Origin: Alphaproteobacteria bacterium
GTDB taxonomy: Bacteria; Pseudomonadota; Alphaproteobacteria; UBA2136; UBA6156
Length of the DNA: 5,680 nucleotides
Assembly (NCBI GenBank): GCA_027490875.1
Contig: JAIXXE010000011.1
Span: forward strand, 1 to 5,680
Direction of reading: 5' to 3'
Shown: in pieces, positions 1 through 5,023 of the stretch
Layout: every line of letters starts with the position of its first letter
How positions within the stretch are numbered: the first letter of the stretch is position 1
The notes under the pieces: model-generated
Database searches by the model: none
Told to the model about the DNA's origin: nothing
The model's input: only the letters and a program-made list of their open reading frames with translations
Position numbers and translations under genes: made by a program

Positions 1-87
1 GTCAGTGCCGCCACCCTAAGCGGCAGCGGGTTTCAGTTTAACCACCCGACTTTAGAAGGGGCTCTGCGCCACGCCTTGTTACGCTAA
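1..87 (+). CDS. C-terminal tail of a rightward gene, possibly a GlgA-like glycosyltransferase (5' end outside window)
   Basis: The first reading frame is open from base 1 to a TAA at 85-87 and gives 28 residues ending in SGSGFQFNHPTLEGALRHAL plus LR. The pattern G-S/T-G-F-x-F followed by P-T-x-x-x-L-x-x-A-L-R-x-A-L resembles the stretch near the C-terminus of bacterial glycogen synthase (GlgA). In that family roughly 40 more residues normally follow, so this copy would be short, or it is a different protein. Both other rightward frames and the leftward strand are poor candidates here; the minus-strand frames carry stops within this stretch. The stop overlaps the stop of the convergent DUF218 gene by 4 nt. 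With only 28 residues visible, both the coding status and the family are uncertain. Confidence 0.42.
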   Translation, partial: VSAATLSGSGFQFNHPTLEGALRHALLR

Positions 88-647
88 TGTAGCAGCGGCG
101 ACGCCAGCAGCTTGTGGTACTCGCGCAGCAGCACCCTGAAACGGGTGTCGTCGGGCTGAACCGGTAGCAGCACCAGTTGCAGCCGTGGCGCCAACCACCA
201 GCCTAACAGCTGTACCCGCGCTGCGTGGTAGGTGCTGGTGATAACCCCCACCCGGTTCAGTCGTGTGGTGGTGGCCCACAGGTTGAGGCTTTCGATATTT
301 TCTCGGGTCGTGCTGGCGGCATCCAGCATCACCTGTTGCCGCTGCGCGTTACTCAGTGGTGTGGGCAGGTCGGCCAGCGCCTCAATATCAGCCAGCTGAC
401 TGCGTGGGTGAATCCCGCTAATCAACACCGGCCCCTGAAAACCCTCCTGCATCAACCGTAGCGTGGTGGCCACCCGGCCAGCACCACCAGTAAAGGTGGC
501 CAGCCCCCCCAAGTGGGGCGGCAGGGTTGTAAAGGGTACCGGCAGCAGCACCACAAACAAGGCTAAACCGAGCAGATAAACCACCACAAGCCCACCCGCC
601 ATCAGCCCCCACAGCTGCAACCAACGGGCAGGGTGTGGCTGGTGCAT
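84..647 (-). CDS. YdcF/ElyC/SanA-like DUF218 membrane protein
   Basis: This 187-residue protein has one hydrophobic segment at about residues 10-36 followed by a DUF218 domain, which probably lies on the periplasmic side. Family motifs are visible in order: TGGAGR at 53-58, the strand VLISGIHP at 74-81, the LDAASTTRENIES segment at 108-120 (the family's 'T-x-E-N' motif), ITSTYHAARV at 136-145, and a terminal EYHKLL at 176-181. DUF218 proteins are envelope-associated; ElyC and SanA of E. coli affect peptidoglycan and barrier integrity, but the biochemical activity of most members, including this one, is not established. The ATG at 645-647 shares one base with the ftsX stop (TAATG). A GGAG complement at 655-658 lies 7 nt upstream inside ftsX, so the gene is translated as the third member of the ftsE-ftsX operon. 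In many alphaproteobacteria an acyltransferase gene (plsC) follows; here the operon ends against a convergent gene. Confidence 0.86.
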   Translation of the reverse strand: MHQPHPARWLQLWGLMAGGLVVVYLLGLALFVVLLPVPFTTLPPHLGGLATFTGGAGRVATTLRLMQEGFQGPVLISGIHPRSQLADIEALADLPTPLSNAQRQQVMLDAASTTRENIESLNLWATTTRLNRVGVITSTYHAARVQLLGWWLAPRLQLVLLPVQPDDTRFRVLLREYHKLLASPLLH

Positions 648-1504
648 TAGCCGTCTCCGTCGTGGTGGTGCAGCAGCCTAAGGCTGGTAACCCAACCCGT
701 ACCCGCAGCAACGCAAGGCAACACCAGTGGCATCAACACCAAGCCTAACCAGCTGGCAAGGTTAGGGCTGAGGGGGCTGCCGGGCCACAGGCTCGCGGTC
801 AGCATCACGGCCATTGCTGCCACAGTCCCTACGGCTGTGCCCAGCGCCACGGGTTGGAGAGTCTGTTGCGTAATGGTCAGGGCCAGCGCCTTGTCGGTGG
901 CCCCCAGTTGCAGCAACAGGCGTACCACCCCTTCTTGGGCCAGCAACCCAGCACGAATGACCAACACCATAAAAGTGGCCAGGATGGCCCCAAGCAACAG
1001 CGCCAACCCCAAGGCAACGGCTTGCAACAGCCGCACGCTTTCAGCCACGCGGCCAAGCATGGTCTGTTGGTCGTCCAGTTCAGCCAACGGGAAGGTTTGC
1101 GCCAATGCGGCCAACACTTTGGGGCGGTCGGCCAGTGGGCTTAGGGTCACCTCTATCACCACCGGCAACGGCAGGGTGCTGGGGTTTATCTGGGCAGGCA
1201 GCATGGGTTCCAGCGCCGCGTAAAGCTCGGCAGCTGGGATGGCCCGGGTGCCCGCCACACCTGCCAGTGTTGGCAGCGTGGTGGTCAGCGGTGTAAGGGC
1301 GGCGGCTGTGGTTTCAGGAGGCAGATACAGCAGCACGCTGTTATGGCGTTGCAATTGCCACCCGCTGTAAAGCTGTTGCAACAACAAGGCACCACCGGCC
1401 AGCAAGGCAACGGTAAGCGCCAGCAAGGCCGTCACCACCCCGAGCGCCCGAAACAGGCGGGTGCGCGGCAGATTAAGTGCTTGGGCCAACGGCGTGACGA
1501 TCAT
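647..1504 (-). CDS. ftsX: Cell division protein FtsX (ABC-transporter-like permease)
   Basis: FtsX is the membrane partner of FtsE. The complex sits at the division site, does not export a known substrate, and uses ATP hydrolysis to control peptidoglycan hydrolases outside the membrane. The 285-residue protein shows the expected topology: a cytoplasmic N-terminus, a transmembrane helix at about 20-44, an extracytoplasmic domain at about 45-160, then three more helices at about 163-187, 216-238 and 252-275. The family's cytoplasmic signature between helices 2 and 3 is present as EGVVRLLLQLGAT (residues 191-203). The length is typical for alphaproteobacterial FtsX. The start ATG overlaps the ftsE stop as ATGA (1501-1504), and a GAAGGG-like site lies about 11-13 nt upstream within ftsE, so translation is probably coupled. 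The bases encoding its stop also begin the DUF218 gene. The identity rests on topology, the signature motif and operon position; no partner-binding residues can be named. Confidence 0.93.
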   Translation of the reverse strand: MIVTPLAQALNLPRTRLFRALGVVTALLALTVALLAGGALLLQQLYSGWQLQRHNSVLLYLPPETTAAALTPLTTTLPTLAGVAGTRAIPAAELYAALEPMLPAQINPSTLPLPVVIEVTLSPLADRPKVLAALAQTFPLAELDDQQTMLGRVAESVRLLQAVALGLALLLGAILATFMVLVIRAGLLAQEGVVRLLLQLGATDKALALTITQQTLQPVALGTAVGTVAAMAVMLTASLWPGSPLSPNLASWLGLVLMPLVLPCVAAGTGWVTSLRLLHHHDGDG

Positions 1505-2196
1505 GACAACAGCCGCCCTTCTTTAAGGTGCAGTACAGGGGCCTGTTTGCTTTGCAGCAGCGCGGTATCGTGCGTTGCCAACACAATGGTGGTGCCCTGT
1601 TTGTGCAGTTCGGTAAACAGGTGCAGAATTTTGCGGGCCATGCCGTCATCCACATTGCCCGTAGGTTCGTCGGCAATCAGCAGGGTTGGGCGATGCACCA
1701 CCGCGCGGGCAATGGCGGTGCGTTGCTGTTCCCCACCCGAGAGGCTGCTGGCCGGGCGGTTGGCCAACGGGTGCAGGCCAACCCAATCGAGCAGTTGGTC
1801 GATGGCCTCGCGGTGAGTGGCTGTGAGGGGGCCTTGCAGTTGCAACGGCAGGGCAATGTTTTCTCGTACTGTCAGATGCGGCAGCAGGCGGAAATCTTGC
1901 CACACCACCCCAATGTTCCGGCGCAAGGCCGCCCGCGCTGCGCGGCTGGCCGTGCCAACATCGGTACCCATGAGGGTAAGGCTTCCTGCCTGAGGCATTT
2001 GGGCCAAGGTTAGCAGGTTAAACAACGTGGTTTTACCAGCGCCACTGGGGCCAGTAAGCAGATGGAAGCTACCCTGCGGAATGGTAAGGTTCACGTGGTG
2101 CAGCGCCCACGGCTGTTTATGGCCATAGCGAAAGCCAACCTCGGCAAGCGTAAGCATCGGGGGGCGCGGCGCAGAGGGCACGGGGACTGCTGACAT
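1501..2196 (-). CDS. ftsE: Cell division ATP-binding protein FtsE
   Basis: FtsE is the cytoplasmic ATPase of FtsEX, an ABC-type complex that couples ATP hydrolysis to septal peptidoglycan remodelling. All nucleotide-binding motifs are intact in the 231 residues: Walker A GPSGAGKT at 49-56, the Q-loop with Q100 followed by DFRLL (typical of FtsE), the signature LSGGEQQR at 152-159, Walker B LLIADEP at 172-178 followed by TGNVD, and the H-loop histidine H209 in ATHD. Two starts are possible. The ATG at 2194-2196 adds a Pro-rich 13-residue extension; the ATG at 2155-2157 starts at MLTLAEVGFRYG, where most FtsE proteins begin, and gives 218 residues. Neither has a recognisable Shine-Dalgarno. The upstream start is kept because a plausible promoter sits just before it. 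The stop overlaps the ftsX start by 4 nt (ATGA), the usual ftsE-ftsX coupling. Confidence 0.95.
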   Translation of the reverse strand: MSAVPVPSAPRPPMLTLAEVGFRYGHKQPWALHHVNLTIPQGSFHLLTGPSGAGKTTLFNLLTLAQMPQAGSLTLMGTDVGTASRAARAALRRNIGVVWQDFRLLPHLTVRENIALPLQLQGPLTATHREAIDQLLDWVGLHPLANRPASSLSGGEQQRTAIARAVVHRPTLLIADEPTGNVDDGMARKILHLFTELHKQGTTIVLATHDTALLQSKQAPVLHLKEGRLLS

Positions 2197-2207
2197 GGTA
2201 GGCCGTA

Positions 2208-2236
2208 ATTCTAGCGCAATGGAATGAAATCGTCTA
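2208..2236 (-). promoter_or_regulatory. Candidate sigma70 promoter for ftsE-ftsX-DUF218
   Basis: Read leftward, TAGACG (-35 position, 4 of 6 consensus bases) and TAGAAT (-10, 5 of 6) are separated by 17 bp. The predicted transcription start falls only a few bases before the ftsE ATG at 2196, and no Shine-Dalgarno is present, so the message would be leaderless or nearly so. The -35 overlaps the candidate -10 of the divergent gene. This comes from pattern reading only. Confidence 0.4.
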
Positions 2237-2240
2237 GATT
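2235..2240 (+). promoter_or_regulatory. Weak candidate -10 element for the zinc-ribbon protein gene
   Basis: TAGATT matches 4 of 6 consensus -10 bases and lies 6 nt before the ATG at 2247, so a transcript would start at or very near the start codon. I see no convincing -35 at 16-18 bp spacing. The only Shine-Dalgarno-like bases, AGGG at 2241-2244, are just 2 nt from the ATG, too close for normal use. Part of the element is shared with the ftsE -35 on the other strand. Confidence 0.22.
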
Positions 2241-2246
2241 AGGGTA

Positions 2247-3077
2247 ATGAACACCTTAGCAGCGACCGACTCCCTCACGGCTGGTTGCCCGCAATGCGGG
2301 GCAACCTATCAGGTGCCGCTGGCCAAGTTGGGCCCCAAGGGGCGTTCCTTGAAGTGCGCACAATGTGGGCATGTTTGGCGGGTGATGCACCCCACCCCCA
2401 GCTCCGACCACGCAGCAATACCCACGGAAGCTGCCCCTGCCGCCCAACCCGAACCCTCTCCAGCAGCGCCTGCCCTTCCAACAGAGGCGGTACCCACGCC
2501 CGCGCCAGAAGCACCGGTGGTCGCCGCTGTGCCTGAAAGTGGGATTGAAGAGCCCCCCGCACCTGTTGGGCTGGAAGCCCCGGGGCTCGAGGACCTTACG
2601 CGCCCCTGGTGGCAGGTATTGTGGCTGGATTATGTGGTAGGCGAGCAAAAGTGGTTGACCTTGGCCCTGGTGCTAACCCTGTGTGGGGCCATCGCGGGTG
2701 GCGTGGTGCTGTGGTTCCAGTTAAGGCCGTCAGCCCCGTTACCGCCCGCTCCGCCAGCGCCCGCTGTTATGGCCAGGCCACCCCTGCAGGCTACGGCACC
2801 ACCCCATGGGGTGGTGCTGGGGGATGTATCGGCCATGCTGGTGCGTGAGGGCGAAACCCCCTTGCTAACGATACAAGGCATGGTGGCCAACAGCCTTTCC
2901 ACCACGGTCAACCTGCCCATGCTGCGTGCCGAATTGCTCGATGATGCTGCTGTCGTTCAGGATGTACAGGTAATCACCTTGGCTTCTAGCACCTTGCCGG
3001 GCCTCACAGCCATGCCGTTTGCTGTAAGTTTTACCAACCCTTTAGGCAAACAATGGCGGATAAACTGGTTTAAGTAG
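2247..3077 (+). CDS. MJ0042-type zinc-ribbon, single-pass membrane protein with DUF3426-like domain
   Basis: The 276-residue protein starts with a zinc ribbon of the MJ0042 family: C14-P-Q-C17 and C37-A-Q-C40 with the characteristic G-x-x-W after the second pair. Next comes a Pro/Ala/Glu-rich, probably disordered linker (about 50-115), a tryptophan-rich stretch (WWQVLWLDYV, 120-130), one transmembrane helix at about 137-158, another Pro/Ala linker (160-187), and a C-terminal domain (188-276) that resembles DUF3426: a 'G-x-V-x-N' strand (GMVANSLSTT) followed by a 'P-x-L-R-x-x-L-x-D' strand (PMLRAELLDD). The predicted layout is a cytoplasmic zinc ribbon and an extracytoplasmic domain. The function is unknown; adjacency to ftsEX in alphaproteobacteria suggests an envelope role but does not prove one. 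The ATG at 2247 is the only usable start before the first cysteine pair. A 22-bp perfect palindrome lies within the second linker. Confidence 0.87.
   Translation: MNTLAATDSLTAGCPQCGATYQVPLAKLGPKGRSLKCAQCGHVWRVMHPTPSSDHAAIPTEAAPAAQPEPSPAAPALPTEAVPTPAPEAPVVAAVPESGIEEPPAPVGLEAPGLEDLTRPWWQVLWLDYVVGEQKWLTLALVLTLCGAIAGGVVLWFQLRPSAPLPPAPPAPAVMARPPLQATAPPHGVVLGDVSAMLVREGETPLLTIQGMVANSLSTTVNLPMLRAELLDDAAVVQDVQVITLASSTLPGLTAMPFAVSFTNPLGKQWRINWFK
2796..2817. repeat. 22-bp perfect palindrome within the zinc-ribbon protein gene
   Basis: The half-site GCACCACCCCA is followed immediately by its exact reverse complement, with no spacer, centred between 2806 and 2807. It encodes the start of the extracytoplasmic domain (roughly A-P-P-H-G-V-V). 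A perfect 11-bp arm with no loop is not expected by chance in a window of this size, although GC-biased Pro/Gly/Val codons make it somewhat more likely. As RNA it would be a poor hairpin because it has no loop, so if functional it is more likely a DNA site. Confidence 0.6.
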
Positions 3078-3103
3078 CTCTTGCAGAGAATCTTCAGTCT
3101 GCC

Positions 3104-3132
3104 TTGACAAGGTCATTCTTTTAATGTATACT
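3104..3132 (+). promoter_or_regulatory. Near-consensus sigma70 promoter for the kinase gene
   Basis: TTGACA (3104-3109, perfect -35) and TATACT (3127-3132, 5 of 6 -10) are separated by exactly 17 bp. Transcription would start near 3139-3141 and give a leader of about 47 nt. It is by far the strongest promoter visible in the window, and it starts only 27 bp after the preceding stop codon, so the kinase gene is an independent transcription unit. Confidence 0.85.
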
Positions 3133-3147
3133 TAAACTTAGATACCC

Positions 3148-3173
3148 GTTTCTCTCATACGTTTCCCTCATAC
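3148..3173 (+). repeat. Two tandem 13-bp direct repeats in the kinase leader
   Basis: GTTTCTCTCATAC (3148-3160) is followed directly by GTTTCCCTCATAC (3161-3173), with one mismatch in 13. The pair fills the space between the predicted transcription start and the Shine-Dalgarno. It could be an operator, an RNA-binding site, or a simple duplication without function. Confidence 0.75.
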
Positions 3174-3179
3174 AAGGAG
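3174..3179 (+). promoter_or_regulatory. Ribosome-binding site of the kinase gene
   Basis: AAGGAG lies 7 nt before the ATG at 3187-3189. It is a full-strength Shine-Dalgarno and fixes the kinase start. It contrasts with ftsE and the zinc-ribbon gene, which have no usable site. Confidence 0.88.
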
Positions 3180-3186
3180 CTTCACC

Positions 3187-3771
3187 ATGAAGCGCGTTGT
3201 TATTCTGTGCGGCCGTGCAGGGCATGGCAAGGATACCTTGGCTGAACTGATGATGGCCGAAAGCCAGCGTCTGTTCCCGCAAGCGGCCTACCAACTCTAC
3301 CATCCGGTAGAGTATCTTCGCGACGAGTTTGCGACAATTCTTCGTACTGCGGGGCACCCCGAACCCTTCATCAGGGCCGTCATGCACGGTGAATTGAAGG
3401 AAGAGCCTTTGCAGTGCCTTCATGGCAGCAACTACCGCAACTGGATGGGTGCCCGCATTCGTAACACCCCACCCGTGCGGGCGAGCCGCCGTTACATTGA
3501 CCTGATTCGCCAGATGGGCCCGAACGTCATCATCACGGGCGGACGCTGGCGAAGGTACCTCAACCTCTGGCGCCATGGGTTGCAAGCGCAGGGATGGCAG
3601 GTAGCGTTGGTATGGATTGAGCGCCCCGGCGTACCGTTGGTAGAGGAAGAACGTAAGTTCCCCTCTATGCACCACGGTCGCGGTTGGTATGACGTACGGA
3701 TTGCCAACAGCAGCAATCCTGCCGCCATGCTTGCGAAACTCAAGGCCCATCGGCCTGATTTGTTTCGGTAA
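3187..3771 (+). CDS. P-loop kinase resembling phage-type deoxynucleoside monophosphate kinase
   Basis: The 194-residue protein opens with a strand and P-loop, VVILCGRAGHGKDTLAELM, with the Walker A G-R-A-G-H-G-K15-D16-T17. A GKDT P-loop at the extreme N-terminus is typical of the dNMP kinase family known from phages such as T4 gene 1, which phosphorylates dNMPs to dNDPs. Further along, NVIITGGRWRRYL (113-125) occupies the place of the family's 'DVRFxNE' segment but has glycine where the acidic residue normally stands. VALVWIERPGVP (139-150) matches the following strand plus arginine, and HHGRGWYDVRIANSSNPAAM (162-181) matches the terminal 'H-S/G-x-x-x-D-x-x-I-x-N' pattern. The fold assignment is fairly good; the substrate is uncertain and could differ from dNMPs. 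The start is fixed by AAGGAG 7 nt upstream. The gene has its own strong promoter and a shared downstream terminator, with no operon partner, an arrangement common in phage-derived accessory genes. Confidence 0.78.
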   Translation: MKRVVILCGRAGHGKDTLAELMMAESQRLFPQAAYQLYHPVEYLRDEFATILRTAGHPEPFIRAVMHGELKEEPLQCLHGSNYRNWMGARIRNTPPVRASRRYIDLIRQMGPNVIITGGRWRRYLNLWRHGLQAQGWQVALVWIERPGVPLVEEERKFPSMHHGRGWYDVRIANSSNPAAMLAKLKAHRPDLFR

Positions 3772-3776
3772 TCGTT

Positions 3777-3815
3777 AAACATTGTGGCCGCCTGAAAGGG
3801 CGGCCACAACTGTTT
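3777..3815. terminator. Bidirectional stem-loop terminator between the kinase gene and tgt
   Basis: An 11-bp GC-rich perfect stem (3782-3792 with 3799-3809, loop TGAAAG) extends by five more pairs (3777-3781 with 3811-3815) past a single bulged C at 3810, so A-rich bases face T-rich bases at the foot. It lies 5 nt after the kinase stop and 10 nt before the end of tgt, where the two genes converge. The T-tract is short in both directions (GTTTG rightward, GTTTAA leftward), so termination may be imperfect. Confidence 0.75.
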
Positions 3816-3825
3816 GAACGTACCC

Positions 3826-4944
3826 TTACCGCACGCAGGCCAGTAGGTCTTTGGCCACGGTCTCGATGGTTCCAGCTTCAATGGCGTCGCGCAGGGTTTG
3901 CATCAGGTTCAGGTAAAAATGCAGGTTATGGTGGGTGAGCAGCATGTGCCCCAGAATTTCATCTTCCTTATGCAGATGGTGCAGGTAGCTGCGTGAATAG
4001 TTTTGGCAGGTGTGGCAGCTGCAGGTGGGGTCCAGCGGGCCGTCATCGGCCTTGTAGGCCGCGTGGCCAATTTTCAGCACGCCGCCCAATTCGGCCGACT
4101 TAATAAACGCCATGCCATTGCGCGCATTGCGGGTGGGCAGCACGCAATCAAACATATCCACGCCTGCCAGCACGGCCTTAATCAGGTCGCTTGGGTAGCC
4201 CACACCCATCAGGTAGCGTGGTCGGTCGGCTGGTAGCAGGCTGGCTGCCATCGGGATGGCATGGTGCAGCTCTTCACTGGTTTCGCCAACCGCCAGCCCG
4301 CCAATGGCGTAGCCGTCAAAACCAATCTCGGTCAGCCGCTGGGTGCTTTCGGCGCGCAGGGCGGGGAACAGGCTGCCCTGCTGGATGCCGAACTGGCCAA
4401 ACCCCGCGCGCGGCACAAAGGCGGCGCGGCTGCGGGCCGCCCAACGCATGGAAAGCTCCATGCTGGTGCGGGCCTCGGCCTCGGTGCAGGGGAAGGGCGT
4501 GCATTCATCAAACGCCATGGTAATGTTGGCATTAAGCGCGTGTTGAATCTGGGTGGAAAGTTCCGGCGTAATAAAATGCTTGCTGCCATCGTAGGGCGAG
4601 GCAAACTCCACTCCCTCTTCCGTCATCTTGCGCAGCTTGGAAAGGGAAAAGACCTGGAAGCCGCCGCTGTCGGTCAGGATTGGCCCATCCCAATTCATGA
4701 ACCGTTGCAGGCCCCCCGCAGCCTGTACGCGCTCATGCCCCGGGCGCAGGAACAGATGGTAGGTGTTGCCCAAAATAATTTGGGCATTTAGTTCAGATTT
4801 CAGCAGGTCGGGCCGTATAGCCTTAACGGTTCCCACCGTTCCAACCGGCATGAAGATGGGGGTTTCAATCACACCATGGGCGGTGGTAAGCCGCCCACGC
4901 CGCGCCTGACCGTGGGTTTTGAGGAGGTCGAATGTGAGGGGCAT
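3826..4944 (-). CDS. tgt: tRNA-guanine transglycosylase (queuine tRNA-ribosyltransferase)
   Basis: Tgt replaces guanine at wobble position 34 of tRNAs for Asp, Asn, His and Tyr with the queuosine precursor preQ1 in bacteria. All key elements are present in 372 residues, the usual bacterial length. TDSGGFQVFS at 91-100 carries the base-binding Asp92, MAFDEC has the second recognition Asp146, GGLAVGE (215-221) forms part of the substrate pocket, and DMFDCVLPTRNARNG (263-277) contains the nucleophile Asp266. The zinc site is C308-S-C310-H-T-C313 plus H339. By alignment to the known Zymomonas enzyme these correspond to D102, D156, D280 and C318/C320/C323/H349. The ATG at 4942-4944 is preceded by AAAGG (complement at 4951-4955) at about 6 nt. 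It follows queA, the next enzyme in the same pathway, on the same strand, with a terminator-like hairpin in between. Confidence 0.97.
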   Translation of the reverse strand: MPLTFDLLKTHGQARRGRLTTAHGVIETPIFMPVGTVGTVKAIRPDLLKSELNAQIILGNTYHLFLRPGHERVQAAGGLQRFMNWDGPILTDSGGFQVFSLSKLRKMTEEGVEFASPYDGSKHFITPELSTQIQHALNANITMAFDECTPFPCTEAEARTSMELSMRWAARSRAAFVPRAGFGQFGIQQGSLFPALRAESTQRLTEIGFDGYAIGGLAVGETSEELHHAIPMAASLLPADRPRYLMGVGYPSDLIKAVLAGVDMFDCVLPTRNARNGMAFIKSAELGGVLKIGHAAYKADDGPLDPTCSCHTCQNYSRSYLHHLHKEDEILGHMLLTHHNLHFYLNLMQTLRDAIEAGTIETVAKDLLACVR

Positions 4945-4959
4945 ACGAAGCCTTTATAC

Positions 4960-4997
4960 AAAAAAGTAGAGAGGGGCAAGGATGCTCCTCTCTCTAC
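4960..4997 (-). terminator. Intrinsic terminator or attenuator between queA and tgt
   Basis: On the minus strand GTAGAGAG (4997-4990) pairs perfectly with CTCTCTAC (4973-4966) and is followed at once by TTTTTT (4965-4960). Within the 16-nt apical region AGGA can pair with TCCT to lengthen the helix, leaving a bulge. The stem plus T6 is a standard Rho-independent terminator shape. It begins 26 nt after the queA stop, and the T-tract ends 4 nt before the tgt Shine-Dalgarno. It therefore separates two genes of one pathway that would otherwise form an operon. Confidence 0.72.
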
Positions 4998-5023
4998 GCA
5001 TCAGGTAAAGTTGCTGTATGGCC

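Noticed and set aside
1..83. A leftward gene (such as plsC) following the DUF218 gene
   Set aside because: All three minus-strand frames carry stops within this stretch and no start with a ribosome-binding site is visible, while the rightward frame is open to the edge.
86..180. CAG/CAGCAG-rich stretches as triplet repeats
   Set aside because: These are CTG leucine and GCTG/GCTGCT-type codons read from the opposite strand of the DUF218 and FtsX genes, interrupted and in frame with hydrophobic protein sequence; there is no true tandem repeat.
2576..2587. 12-bp palindrome AGCCCCGGGGCT in the zinc-ribbon gene
   Set aside because: About one 12-bp palindrome is expected by chance in a window of this size, more in GC-rich Pro/Gly codons.
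3083..3102. Small hairpin GCAGA/TCTGC after the zinc-ribbon gene as a terminator
   Set aside because: It is only 5 bp with a 10-nt loop and no T-tract, and its 3' arm lies immediately before the kinase -35. Not a convincing terminator.
4261..4791. Long rightward reading frame (176 codons) antisense to tgt
   Set aside because: It is a shadow of the strongly supported tgt gene: low-complexity Ala/Gly/Arg content, no ribosome-binding site, no family motifs. The same applies to the other antisense frames over ftsEX, queA and the kinase.
4945..5023. preQ1 riboswitch ahead of tgt
   Set aside because: The pathway and the small hairpin suggested it, but the loop and the A-rich tail that define the preQ1-I pseudoknot are absent; the stem is followed by a T-tract as in a plain terminator.
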